This document shows, in pieces, positions 18,859-28,290 of a stretch of 64,000 nucleotides of DNA. The DNA lies in assembly GCA_026014815.1 (NCBI GenBank), contig JAOZHP010000048.1:39322-103321 (forward strand), in the 5' to 3' direction. Both the position numbers and the translations under genes were made by a program. The stretch comes from Candidatus Bathyarchaeota archaeon (GTDB lineage: Archaea; Thermoproteota; Bathyarchaeia; TCS64). The notes under the pieces were generated by a model, which was given only the letters and a program-made list of their open reading frames with translations, was not told the origin of the DNA and did no database searches. Position 1 is the first letter of the stretch; every line of letters begins with the position of its first letter.

Positions 18859-19070
18859 CGCCTCTAGCTCGTTGAAGAACTCCGTAGGCGTCTTGCCACC
18901 GTAACCGAGTGTACGAATCAGCAGCCCTCAGCCTCCTTTACTATTAGCTCCTTTAACTCGTCAACGGAAAGCAGCTGGATAAATCCGCAGTGTCCATTTG
19001 GTGGCCCATTCATGAGGGCGATATGCACTACATGTCGATCATCGGTTTTAATCCATATCCACCCCGTGTT

Positions 19071-19451
19071 TTACCAGGCATTCTCGTAGTCTACACTCAT
19101 TAAGACTCGCCAGCCTAAGTCCGTCATTTCATCTTCGAGATCTATCTTCTCAAGTTGCTCGATTAACTGTGTGCGCTTATATCTGGAATATTTGTAAAAT
19201 TCAGATACGACGTAGTTTAGTCCCTGAGAGAAACGGGTTAACTGCTCCAGTTCCTCGGGGGAGACAGCGTTTCCACGCGAATCGCACCATTCTACGATGT
19301 CTTGTATTATAGGTGAAACCTGCCTCCAGTTACCGAGGTTTCTCTCGATCACTTTTTCGTCAACCCACAGGGCGTTCTTCCTTTTCTGCGTCACCTCCTG
19401 TTCACAGGTTTCCTTACAGTCTTTCGCTGCTTGGCTAACTTTATTATCCAT
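19071..19451 (-). CDS. Hypothetical protein
   Basis: 126-aa ORF in a tightly packed minus-strand operon; starts at the upstream gene's stop. Confidence 0.5.
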   Translation of the reverse strand: MDNKVSQAAKDCKETCEQEVTQKRKNALWVDEKVIERNLGNWRQVSPIIQDIVEWCDSRGNAVSPEELEQLTRFSQGLNYVVSEFYKYSRYKRTQLIEQLEKIDLEDEMTDLGWRVLMSVDYENAW

Positions 19452-19705
19452 TAAGACTCAGCCTCCGTTATGATCTTCCTTAGCTCCTCAAGCTCTCTAC
19501 GAGCATCATTTATACCAAGCTCGATACGCCAATCCTCGCTCATAGACCAGCCCATAGTAACCTCGTCTAGGCTGTGCGCTATCTCGCCGATGACGACTGC
19601 TGGCGTTCTCACCATCGGTCCTCGGCCTCCGTTTACCACCGAATAAGGTGGAGAATCTCTTCTGTTTCCAAATCGACGGAAACACTTTTCTACTAACTTA
19701 ATCAA
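19451..19705 (-). CDS. Hypothetical protein
   Basis: 84-aa ORF; C-terminus ...IITEAES overlaps the SD of the next gene. Confidence 0.45.
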   Translation of the reverse strand: MIKLVEKCFRRFGNRRDSPPYSVVNGGRGPMVRTPAVVIGEIAHSLDEVTMGWSMSEDWRIELGINDARRELEELRKIITEAES

Positions 19706-20030
19706 TTATTTCACACTCCTGTTGGGGAACGGTCGAAACGGCCGTCCCTCTCCAAAGCGTTCGCGCCTCCTTTAAAAACATCCAGGCATTCGCCTCTTTT
19801 AACGAAACACCCAATATTTTAGACGCTTTAGCCGCTTTTTCTGCTAACTTTTTGTTAGCAGATTCACTTAGTTTGAGATGCTGCATTATTCCTTGACCTC
19901 CATTTCGATCTTTGTTATCCCCCGAACCATCAGAACGTTCTTCTCCGCGATGAGGCCGGATTCGAGCAGCTGTCTGGCAATGTGATTTGCCAATTCGTAA
20001 ACCTTCCAACCATGAACCATCATGAATCAC
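19698..20030 (-). CDS. Hypothetical protein
   Basis: 110-aa ORF; start uncertain. Confidence 0.35.
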   Translation of the reverse strand: MIHDGSWLEGLRIGKSHCQTAARIRPHRGEERSDGSGDNKDRNGGQGIMQHLKLSESANKKLAEKAAKASKILGVSLKEANAWMFLKEARTLWRGTAVSTVPQQECEIID

Positions 20031-20820
20031 TCTCCAGAGGGTTTAATGCAGGAACCACCCCTGCACGTGCTCCCTCGATTCTAAAATCAATGTCCGCCGA
20101 ACAATACTCAGGTAAGCACTCCCACTCCTCCTCAGGGCCAGGAAGACCACTGGGGTCCTTATCGTTCAAAGCGGCATCGAGGGCAAACGCCCGAGACCAC
20201 AGAAACGAATCCAGCATGTTCGTCCACTCCTCAACTTCCTCAACCACCACTTCTTCAGCCACCATCAAAACCCGACTTCGACACACATCCAAGAGTTCCC
20301 TGTTCGCATGACCCAACGCAAGATAAGCCTGAACCTGACGACGATAGCCTTGACCGGCACCTTCCCTCTTCTTGTAGAAGGTTGAAGCAGGCATCTTAAG
20401 ATCGTAGAGAATGTCGCCGTTACCGTCGTCGTATACGAAGTCAAGTGTTCCTCGGATGCTGATGCCGTCACGGGTCACGGTGTAGGTCTTCTGGTTGATC
20501 TTGAAGAGTGGGCTCCACTGTCTGTCGAAGGTGAATCCCCGGTAGATGTTCCACAGGCTGCGTGTGTTGAAGGTTGCCTGTTTCGGGTGAACTCTCCGGT
20601 AGTATGCTTTACGCAGGCAGTAGATGAGCTCGGTAACGTGGTAAACATGAGTTTTAGGTAGACGGTATTTTACTGATTTTTTGAGGTGGCAAACGATAGG
20701 GTCAGGAAGATGTTCAAACCCGACTTTAGGTGGAGTCATTCTGTTGATTCCTCCTTGGTTTGGTATAGGTCCAGCCTCGGTCGGTATGTATGATAGTTCC
20801 TTCTTTTTCGATAGTCTCAA
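20020..20820 (-). CDS. Cas4-like PD-(D/E)XK nuclease (second in window)
   Basis: 'VTELIYCLRKAYYRR', 'IRGTLDFVYDDGNGDILYDLKMPAS', 'RRQVQAYLALG'. The start is probably M at 'MTPPKVGF'. Confidence 0.7.
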   Translation of the reverse strand: MRLSKKKELSYIPTEAGPIPNQGGINRMTPPKVGFEHLPDPIVCHLKKSVKYRLPKTHVYHVTELIYCLRKAYYRRVHPKQATFNTRSLWNIYRGFTFDRQWSPLFKINQKTYTVTRDGISIRGTLDFVYDDGNGDILYDLKMPASTFYKKREGAGQGYRRQVQAYLALGHANRELLDVCRSRVLMVAEEVVVEEVEEWTNMLDSFLWSRAFALDAALNDKDPSGLPGPEEEWECLPEYCSADIDFRIEGARAGVVPALNPLESDS

Positions 20821-21493
20821 GGGTGCGGGTCACTCGACGTGGGGGAATTGTGGATTCAAGCAGATATTGTATGGATGCAACTGTTATGGGGTTTTTCTGT
20901 TTTGTGATTAGTTCCCGTATAGTATCTATGTCAACATCATGTTGACTAGCCGTTTTTTCAGGTTGGCTGATTGGTTCTTCGACAGAATCCTCTAATTGTT
21001 CGTATGTTTGTTTATAGTCTTCGAATGCTTGGCGGTCAGTCTTTCCTCCGGTTTTGAGATCCTTATGTTCCCAATAGACATCCCAGAATATTTGACGGGT
21101 TTCGTAGATAAAGTGTGCCTTCAACCTCTGCTTCAGTTTGTCCCAGCTTACCTGGTCATATATCCCCCATTTGGCAAAAGTGGCTCCCCAGAACCAGTTG
21201 GCGTATTCACCCATGGTCATTTCAGATATTCTCAGGAGTGTTCTTTTCATGTAACCCTGCCCACAATCCGGGCACCGGCACCTTGCCTGCGAGATAACGG
21301 AGTTTCCCTTCTTTTCCTTCAACATAGTTTTGAAGTCCCATAGAGTTCCGTAGTGGAGACAGTAAGGGCAGAGAACCTTCGTCGCCTCCATCGTTTTCCT
21401 GAACATAACATCCTTTCGCGTCACCCCCTCAGGAGTTAACCCAAGGCCCTCAAAGGTGAACTTTGTCTGACGGGGATGTTTAGTGAGAGTCAA
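20726..21493 (-). CDS. Zinc-ribbon protein with C-terminal winged helix
   Basis: 'CPYCLHYGTLWDF...CRCPDCGQGYMKRT'; C-terminal wHTH-like 'TVASIQYLLESTIPPRRVTRTLETIEKEGTI'. Confidence 0.55.
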   Translation of the reverse strand: MTLTKHPRQTKFTFEGLGLTPEGVTRKDVMFRKTMEATKVLCPYCLHYGTLWDFKTMLKEKKGNSVISQARCRCPDCGQGYMKRTLLRISEMTMGEYANWFWGATFAKWGIYDQVSWDKLKQRLKAHFIYETRQIFWDVYWEHKDLKTGGKTDRQAFEDYKQTYEQLEDSVEEPISQPEKTASQHDVDIDTIRELITKQKNPITVASIQYLLESTIPPRRVTRTLETIEKEGTIIHTDRGWTYTKPRRNQQNDST

Positions 21494-24270
21494 CTTGGAA
21501 CCTCCCAGCTGTTATCGCTTCGCTGAACGAGTTTATTCAGTTCCTTCATCCCCTCTATTATATTGACGGCCTCATCGTGAGATATCTGGTACTTCTTGAG
21601 GAAGAGTATGAGCCACTCTAGAGTGACTGGGCCCTGAGTTTTGACGGCGGATACAAGTTTCTGAGCTATCGAAGATGTACGCTTCTTGAGCGAGGAACGT
21701 TCATGCACGGCAGAGGAACCCTCAGTCGTGGCTGATAGTTGAGATAAGCCTTTTTCGGGCTTCTTTTCATTTTCAAGTGCAGGCTGTGCAAGGAGAGTAG
21801 GCTCCATTACCTTACCTTTATATATATTATATTTTCTCACTGTAGAAATGCAACTAATAAAGCCTGCACACTTTGCACACCCTACACGTTCCTTATCAGG
21901 TTTCATCATAATTCCCGTCCAACAGTGCCTGCGTTTGTCTCCAATTTTGCGATATCCTTCTCCTAGGTTTGCTACACTGGATATGATCTTCTTTGAGAAG
22001 GTCTGTTTGAGGATGGGGGCGAAGCCCTTCATTTTACAAAATTGGTAGTAGAGTTTGTGAAAGTCATTCTTCGGGACTAATCCTTCTGTTTCGTTGGTGT
22101 CGACACAGTGGTTGAAGAAGGCGGTGGTATCGTCTTCAAGTTCTTCGTATAGTTCTTGTATCTGTTCAGCGGTCTCGTTTCTGGTGAAGTCTCCCTGTTC
22201 TATGAGTCGTCTTCGGCCTTCGAGGGCCCAGTTGAGCATGCCACTTAGTTCTTGAGGTGTGGTGATTTTTCTGAGGATGTCGGGGTCACAGTTTTCTCCG
22301 ACGAAAATGTTCGGGCACTTCATTATGAGGGGTCGCCGGAACCATGCTCTGCTTCTGTCTGGGGAGCGAGGGAGCTTGTTTGTGCTGAAGCTCAACTTGG
22401 CGTAGTTTCTGAATCTGAAGGGATGCTGGTGTTTTTTGGCGGCTTCTATGTAGTCGTCGCCGGTTAGGGATTTGAGGCGGCCGGTGTATTTGAGTTCCTC
22501 GGCGCCGAGGTCTGGAGCGATGTTGGCAAGTTTTCCATATAGTTCTGCTTTCTTGAATCGGTTCGTGACGAGTTCAATGAGTTCAACACTGGCGGTATTG
22601 CTATTACCGAGGAACGCTACGAGGAGGAGTAGTAGTTTGGATTTTCCGTTTTCGCCGTCTCCGATGAGCAGGAGGATTTTTGCCCAGCGGTATTCTTTGA
22701 TGAGATGGTAGCCCACCCATTCCTGAAATGTTATTACGTCGGCTGGGATCACATCGCTGAGGAATTTTAGTATGACGGGGCATTCTGCGTTAGGGTCGTA
22801 TGTGATCGGTAGCCTCGACTTTGCGTGGTATTGAGGGCTGTGTTCAGTGAGTTCTTCCGTGTCGAAGTGGTATACACCGTTTATGAGTACGAGTACGTCG
22901 GGGTCTTCCTCGAACTTGTCTCTGTCGATATAAGTTTCGACCTGCATGAGTTTAACGACTTCTGCAAGCATGTGTCTCTTGGTTTTGTCGCTGAGGAGGT
23001 GTTTAGCCTCTTTCTCAATATAGGATACGCCGTCGGATCTGAATATGCCGAGGTGGGAGCGGTAGCGCCAGGTGATGTCTCCGCCTTTATCGGTTGTCGG
23101 GGTTAGCAGATGGCCTTCGCCGGTGGTTTTGAGGATGTAATCAACTAGGTACGTGGGTATGAAGTTGTCGTTGCCGTCGAAGAATGAGTCGGGGAACACT
23201 GGCTGTCCAGGGTCAGGTGGAGGGGTAGGCTGGTATTTGGCGACATGTCGCTTGAAGCGGCTGCAAGTTTCCCCGAGGCAACCACCGTGTTTGTAGATTG
23301 CGAGACAACTCCAGACTTTTATGCCTTTAACGGCTATCTGTCCGAGTTGATTGTCAACTTGTTTTCTTGTTTCAGCTGGGTCGTAATCTTTAGACTTTGT
23401 GAAAAGTTCATAAATTTCTGACTGGTTGTATCCTTTTGAGTGGGCTTCCATGACGAGGGCGAGGCGCAGTAGACGGTCTTCGCTGTCGATGCTGCTGAGT
23501 TGAGTTCCCTCCTCGGCGAATATTTTGAAGCATGGTTTGAGGCTGGATGTTCTACGCTTTATCTTTTTCTTCTGGGTGGTGGCAGTGACTGCCATCGGTG
23601 GTGCCATTGGTGGTATGTATGGTTCGAGTTTGGCGATGTGCTCTGCGAGTTGGTTATCGGGGCTTATGTTGCCACCGCTTAGTATGTAGCTGAGGCGGTG
23701 GGGTCGCTCCGTGGTGGGGATACCCTTGACACTCATCGTCCCTGGAATTTTGATGATTCGTGGAAGGTCAAAGATGGAGTCCATGCCTTCGGTAGGTGCC
23801 TCATGAAAGTATGCTTCTAGCTTACTGGGAAGAGCGTCATCAACATCGAGGTTGACTCGCTGAATGACATGAAACCCGTTCCCACTCATCGCGATAAGTG
23901 GCTGCTCGTAGCCTTGAACTCTCATCCAAGAAACAAGGTCTATCATGCGTTGCTTTGCCTGTTCAACTTCCTCATCGGTGGCCGCTTCTTTTGATGGATG
24001 TCCACTGTCAACATCGAACGGTATGGCTACGACTCGGCTGACATCCTCCGCGCTCCCTCCCTCCCTGGAACGTGGGTTTATTCCGACATAGCATTGTCTT
24101 TTGCCGCTCCATTTTCGGCAGAGTTTAACAAAGTCATCTTCATTTTGCACCCATTGCTGAATGATGGCGTTGTCTGAACGCCACCCTATAACTCTAATTT
24201 CTGTATACTCGGTGGGTCGGTGTTCGAGCCACTGGTAAAAGTGGCGGACATCTTCTTCATTGAAGTTCAT
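21490..24270 (-). CDS. Primase-helicase: N-terminal primase-like domain plus D5/P4-type SF3 helicase
   Basis: 'AIPFDVDSGHP', 'IAMSGNGFHVIQRV', 'DLPRIIKIPGT', Walker A 'LLIGDGENGKSKLL', 'AKLSFSTNKLPRSPDRSRAWFRRPLIM'. Confidence 0.85.
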   Translation of the reverse strand: MNFNEEDVRHFYQWLEHRPTEYTEIRVIGWRSDNAIIQQWVQNEDDFVKLCRKWSGKRQCYVGINPRSREGGSAEDVSRVVAIPFDVDSGHPSKEAATDEEVEQAKQRMIDLVSWMRVQGYEQPLIAMSGNGFHVIQRVNLDVDDALPSKLEAYFHEAPTEGMDSIFDLPRIIKIPGTMSVKGIPTTERPHRLSYILSGGNISPDNQLAEHIAKLEPYIPPMAPPMAVTATTQKKKIKRRTSSLKPCFKIFAEEGTQLSSIDSEDRLLRLALVMEAHSKGYNQSEIYELFTKSKDYDPAETRKQVDNQLGQIAVKGIKVWSCLAIYKHGGCLGETCSRFKRHVAKYQPTPPPDPGQPVFPDSFFDGNDNFIPTYLVDYILKTTGEGHLLTPTTDKGGDITWRYRSHLGIFRSDGVSYIEKEAKHLLSDKTKRHMLAEVVKLMQVETYIDRDKFEEDPDVLVLINGVYHFDTEELTEHSPQYHAKSRLPITYDPNAECPVILKFLSDVIPADVITFQEWVGYHLIKEYRWAKILLLIGDGENGKSKLLLLLVAFLGNSNTASVELIELVTNRFKKAELYGKLANIAPDLGAEELKYTGRLKSLTGDDYIEAAKKHQHPFRFRNYAKLSFSTNKLPRSPDRSRAWFRRPLIMKCPNIFVGENCDPDILRKITTPQELSGMLNWALEGRRRLIEQGDFTRNETAEQIQELYEELEDDTTAFFNHCVDTNETEGLVPKNDFHKLYYQFCKMKGFAPILKQTFSKKIISSVANLGEGYRKIGDKRRHCWTGIMMKPDKERVGCAKCAGFISCISTVRKYNIYKGKVMEPTLLAQPALENEKKPEKGLSQLSATTEGSSAVHERSSLKKRTSSIAQKLVSAVKTQGPVTLEWLILFLKKYQISHDEAVNIIEGMKELNKLVQRSDNSWEVPS

Positions 24271-25913
24271 TTTTTGAAAATCTCCCGTTTGTTATATGCC
24301 TCTGCGAAGAACCTTGGGAGTTGACGCCGCCACTGTTTACAGATTCGGTTTATATCGCTGTCAATTATGTAGAAATTCGCCTTGTCTGTGGGACTTCTCA
24401 CAGCTCGACCATAGGCTTGAACAATGATTTTCAGTGTCTGTACGGCATACCACCTGTTATGCTTGAGCTGCATCAATCGACGGTTGACTCGGAGATCTTC
24501 TTTGTAGTTAGCATAGGGACATTTGAGCAGAACCTGAAACGTAGCTAAGTCACCATGTAGATCCAGTCCTTCCGTCATGGCCACGGCAACAAGTACTGTT
24601 CCACCTTCAGTAGGTGAATCCAGAAATGTTTGGAGGATTGTATCTCGGTCTCTGCTTTCATGAAACAGAAGTCTGTCATTGTCAATGCGTCTGATTTCTT
24701 CGGCGAAGGCGTAACTATGGGCATGAATGACGCCTTTTCCTTTTTCTTCTCCCAGTATCCGTTGGATGGTGTCAAGCACAGCAGGCATGTTTCCCTGTCT
24801 CTGTTTCCAGCTGAGACTCCCCACCGTCGCATCAATTATCATTCGGTTCTGAATTGGAAAAGTTGAGGGAGCGACTATGTGATACACCTTGTCACTATGA
24901 TCAGTGAGTCCACATTCTTTGATGAAGTCGTTGACGAAGATTGTGGCGCTTGAGATGATGAATTTCTCAGCTCTGTTCCATAGATGATCACCCATAAATC
25001 TACTAACGAAAGTAGGTTGAATCTTAACCTCTATCCATATACCTCGGCTATAGACCTTTTTCTTCGTTTGCCCGATCCAGTCGGCGTCATGATGCTGCCA
25101 GTATTTTTTAACTTTCTGTATAAAATCAGACGCCTTTTTGGAGTCTTTGATTTGTTCTTCATTTATCACGCTGGGAAGATCATCAAGATAATCGTTGCAT
25201 AGAATAGCTGTATTATCCAGTAGATTGTCGCTTTGTTCACTCGTCAGTTTCTTTGGGAGACTCGTCAGGGTGTCACGAATTTCACGGAACACGGAGTAAG
25301 GAAGAGTCCGTCGACTGATTGTCAACGAGATCTGGTTGAGAATATGCTGATCTATGTTATGGCCCTCGTCAATAGTTAAAAGCGCTCGGTCTCCAAGGTG
25401 AGGAACATTGGTTCCTCGTAGATGCCCCTCACCGATGAAGTACGAAAAATTCGTGAGGGCTGTTTGTGACTCGATGGCTTTTATTTTTGCCCTCCAGTAT
25501 GGACAGTTAAGGTATTTATCATGACACTGGTAAGTTGGCTCCCTTTTGCATGGCCCATCATCACATGTGTATGAGGGTTGCTCGGTACAGGGGTAGTGGC
25601 GTCGTCCCTTGATGAGGGAAAGGTCAGGGAAGTCACTGTTGAGCTGGTTGATGAGGACGTTTTGAGGAGTGATATAGAAGCTGCGTATTGTTCTACAGAA
25701 GGCGACATTTACGGGGGACTTGCCGAATCCCGTCGGAGTTTCGAGCAGGATCCACCGGTGATCTGATTCAAAGGCCTCAGTTATTTCCTTGATTTTTTCT
25801 CTTTGATATCGGCGGAACTTTGGGAAAGGGAAATTCTTGATAACTTCACTGACATCTAGGTTTTGATGTGCCTTTACATTAGTGTAAGTGTCGTCTCTAT
25901 CTAGTTTTGACAG
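24267..25913 (-). CDS. DinG/XPD(Rad3)-like SF2 helicase, extends upstream of the tracked ORF; start codon unclear
   Basis: Frame is open from 24267 to 25976. Upstream part encodes 'LLETPTGFGKSPVNVAF' (motif I) and 'LLTIDEGHNID' (DEGH box); C-terminal 'VAVAMTEGLDLHGD...QAYGRAVRSPTD'. CTG at 25911-25913 is only a candidate start. Confidence 0.75.
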   Translation of the reverse strand: MSKLDRDDTYTNVKAHQNLDVSEVIKNFPFPKFRRYQREKIKEITEAFESDHRWILLETPTGFGKSPVNVAFCRTIRSFYITPQNVLINQLNSDFPDLSLIKGRRHYPCTEQPSYTCDDGPCKREPTYQCHDKYLNCPYWRAKIKAIESQTALTNFSYFIGEGHLRGTNVPHLGDRALLTIDEGHNIDQHILNQISLTISRRTLPYSVFREIRDTLTSLPKKLTSEQSDNLLDNTAILCNDYLDDLPSVINEEQIKDSKKASDFIQKVKKYWQHHDADWIGQTKKKVYSRGIWIEVKIQPTFVSRFMGDHLWNRAEKFIISSATIFVNDFIKECGLTDHSDKVYHIVAPSTFPIQNRMIIDATVGSLSWKQRQGNMPAVLDTIQRILGEEKGKGVIHAHSYAFAEEIRRIDNDRLLFHESRDRDTILQTFLDSPTEGGTVLVAVAMTEGLDLHGDLATFQVLLKCPYANYKEDLRVNRRLMQLKHNRWYAVQTLKIIVQAYGRAVRSPTDKANFYIIDSDINRICKQWRRQLPRFFAEAYNKREIFKK

Positions 25914-25976
25914 TGATTTTATTCCTCCATTAATTTTTCCGGAGTTTTCTAGTATAAAAAAAGGGGAGAGAACGAG

Positions 25977-26516
25977 CTACTTCTTCAAGTCGACACCAAG
26001 GCTGGACGATACGAGGAAAGCCGCCGCTTCATCCGTGATGAGACCACCGGCTTTCTCTTTTTCTTCGTCGATAAGTTTTTGAACGGCTTCCGCCGTCATC
26101 TGAGGCTTAGCCGCTAGTATTTTTGCTACGATGACCTTCAAGTTGCTGGAGCTCTCTAAGACCGGTTCCACCACAGTGGACCCTCCTGGAGACACAGCGA
26201 TCCCGCGCCAAAGCAGCCCTTGAGTTCCAAGCCCCGGATATTTCTGCGTTCCGATGCACCTGAGTTTCTGTCCTGACCAAGTAGCTTCATCGTCACCGAG
26301 AGTTTCAGCGATCCTTTCGAGATTCTGAACCCCTAAGCGCACTTTAACTTCTTCAGAGGTTGAATCCAAGGTCGCATCAACGACTACGTACGATTTGTCG
26401 AAGGATTCATCATCGAGCCACACGGCAGCGATTGTTACGGTGTCGTCGATCGACGTGTTTTTAGCGGTTCGGAAGTTGCCACCCGCGGACTCGATGTAAT
26501 CTTTTATAATACTCAT
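25977..26516 (-). CDS. Hypothetical protein, possible ssDNA-binding factor of the replication operon
   Basis: 179-aa ORF directly upstream of helicase and primase genes; function inferred only from position. Confidence 0.4.
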   Translation of the reverse strand: MSIIKDYIESAGGNFRTAKNTSIDDTVTIAAVWLDDESFDKSYVVVDATLDSTSEEVKVRLGVQNLERIAETLGDDEATWSGQKLRCIGTQKYPGLGTQGLLWRGIAVSPGGSTVVEPVLESSSNLKVIVAKILAAKPQMTAEAVQKLIDEEKEKAGGLITDEAAAFLVSSSLGVDLKK

Positions 26517-26750
26517 TTTTGTTCTCCTTATGCTTGGGTTTCAACCCCACGCCCCAACTAACGCTTTGGTAATCTCGGCCAGTTTTAACGACATAAGCGG
26601 TCGCTCATTGCGAAAGTCCGCCGTGAGTGTAATGAAAAAATTGAAGAGTCTTTTTAAGGGATTAAAAGAATTTATGTTTAGACCTCCTTGGTGCTGGAAA
26701 AAGTCGCGGGGAGTTCGGGGGCTGGCTGCGGGGCCACCCCACTTTTATTT

Positions 26751-26942
26751 TCATGGTCTCTCCTCACCTTGAGCAAGTGCAAGCTCTTCTCTCAGCTTTT
26801 CCCGGACCGCCTGTCTGATAAACTCGCTTTTCGTCTCGAAGGCATCTTCTTCTATGTACCTATCAAGCTGGCTGTTGAGACGTGAAGGAACCTTTACAGA
26901 CCAGAAGGTTCCTCTGTTCCTTTTTTCCATAACGCTTCGCAA
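26751..26942 (-). CDS. Ribbon-helix-helix regulator
   Basis: 'WSVKVPSRLNSQLDRYIEEDAFETKSEFIRQAVREKLREE'. Confidence 0.75.
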   Translation of the reverse strand: MRSVMEKRNRGTFWSVKVPSRLNSQLDRYIEEDAFETKSEFIRQAVREKLREELALAQGEERP

Positions 26943-27028
26943 AATATTATATAACTAATGGCTAATTTTGATATCGAGATGCCTCACCACAGAAATTTGG
27001 AGAAAAATCCCGCCAAAACCAAAAAAAC

Positions 27029-27526
27029 TTGAGGGTTCAGCCCCCAGAAACTGAAGATCTTGGACACACGAAAAAGAGGGAGAAAATTTACATGGAAAAT
27101 GCAATTTCAAGGCTCGGCTCGGGCATAAAGATACTGATCGCACTCGCGGATGGGAGACCAAAAACCCCGAAGGAGCTAGAAGAGGCGATAGGTCGGTCCG
27201 AAAATACCGTGAGGACATGGACGATACGCCTAGCCAAAGCCGGAATGATAGAGAAAATCGCGGAAGGATGGGTAACCTTGGACAGCAATTTCTTAACATC
27301 AGGGGGGAGAGAGATCTTTATGCGCGCAAACACGCGCAAAAAGGTGAACGAGGCCCTCAAAGAGCTCAGGGCGGAGAACTACGCTAAAATAACTCTCCTA
27401 GATGTCAGTAGCAAGACCCGCTTACCACCGAGGGTCATCGAGGACGACACATATCTTCTGGCACATGATCATGGTCTCGCCGTAGCCGCTGAATCCTCCT
27501 GGAGGCCCGATCTGTCGCTGGCCTAG
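27029..27526 (+). CDS. Winged-helix protein
   Basis: 'LADGRPKTPKELEEAIGRSENTVRTWTIRLAKAGMIEKIAEGWVTL'. Confidence 0.55.
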   Translation: MRVQPPETEDLGHTKKREKIYMENAISRLGSGIKILIALADGRPKTPKELEEAIGRSENTVRTWTIRLAKAGMIEKIAEGWVTLDSNFLTSGGREIFMRANTRKKVNEALKELRAENYAKITLLDVSSKTRLPPRVIEDDTYLLAHDHGLAVAAESSWRPDLSLA

Positions 27527-27533
27527 ATCTAAC

Positions 27534-27803
27534 TCAAGCACTTGAGGCTTCTATTAGTTTTTTCAACGCCTTCTCCTTATCGACCATCCTCTGGAACATT
27601 CTGACTATCGGCATCACCTCTTTAACCTGGTCCTCAAGCTCCACGAGCTTTGCCTCTAGCGTATGGTTTTTATCGAATATCACTGAGAACCTGTCGTTGG
27701 ACTCTGCCAGCTTTTTATCTAGATCATCTAGCTGCGCTTTCTGCTCCGCTATGATCTCTGAGAGATCGGTGATAACACCCTTGTCGACGTTGAATAGAGT
27801 CAC
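27534..27803 (-). CDS. Small coiled-coil protein
   Basis: 89 aa, heptad-like 'EIIAEQKAQLDDLDKKLAESNDRFSVIFDKNHTLEAKLVELEDQVKEV'. Confidence 0.45.
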   Translation of the reverse strand: MTLFNVDKGVITDLSEIIAEQKAQLDDLDKKLAESNDRFSVIFDKNHTLEAKLVELEDQVKEVMPIVRMFQRMVDKEKALKKLIEASSA

Positions 27804-27837
27804 GAAGGGTTCGACCCGTAATTTTTAGAATAATCGT

Positions 27838-28104
27838 CTAAATATATTTGTCTACCCGTAAACCACCCCCCTTAAAAACCCCAATATTACATTTCAAATA
27901 GTTTACCTGTATAGAGGTGGCACCGAAGATGTCCAACTGATCCGTGATATCGGTTTTCATCCCCTGAGTCATGGAGATGAGTCCAGTGATAGCGGCGCAG
28001 CCGATGAGTATCCCCACCAAGTTAAGGCTGACTCTGAATTTTCTCTCTCCTAGCCCTTCCACGGACATCCTGAATAGATCTAACAGGTTCAACTGGGGTA
28101 TCAC
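27838..28104 (-). pseudogene. Truncated ABC permease (FtsX/MacB family), N-terminus only
   Basis: 'LFRMSVEGLGERKFRVSLNLVGILIGCAAITGLISMTQGMKTDITDQLDIFGATSIQV' then divergent tail and stop. Confidence 0.65.
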
Positions 28105-28290
28105 CGGTCTAAGGTTAGGAAGACTGCTAAGGTGTTAGCTAATAGCCGTTCTTCATGATGGTTGATGACTTTCAAGGAAGATTGATGATAATAATGAATG
28201 AACCTATGCCGTGTATGAGCTGGGAGCAGGGTAATCTCGGGGAGGGAAAAAATGGCGTCTCCCTGCTCCCAGTCCAATGTCATATATCTC

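Noticed and set aside
25481-25708. 75-aa minus-strand ORF
   Set aside because: Out of frame with the helicase motifs that occupy the same DNA.
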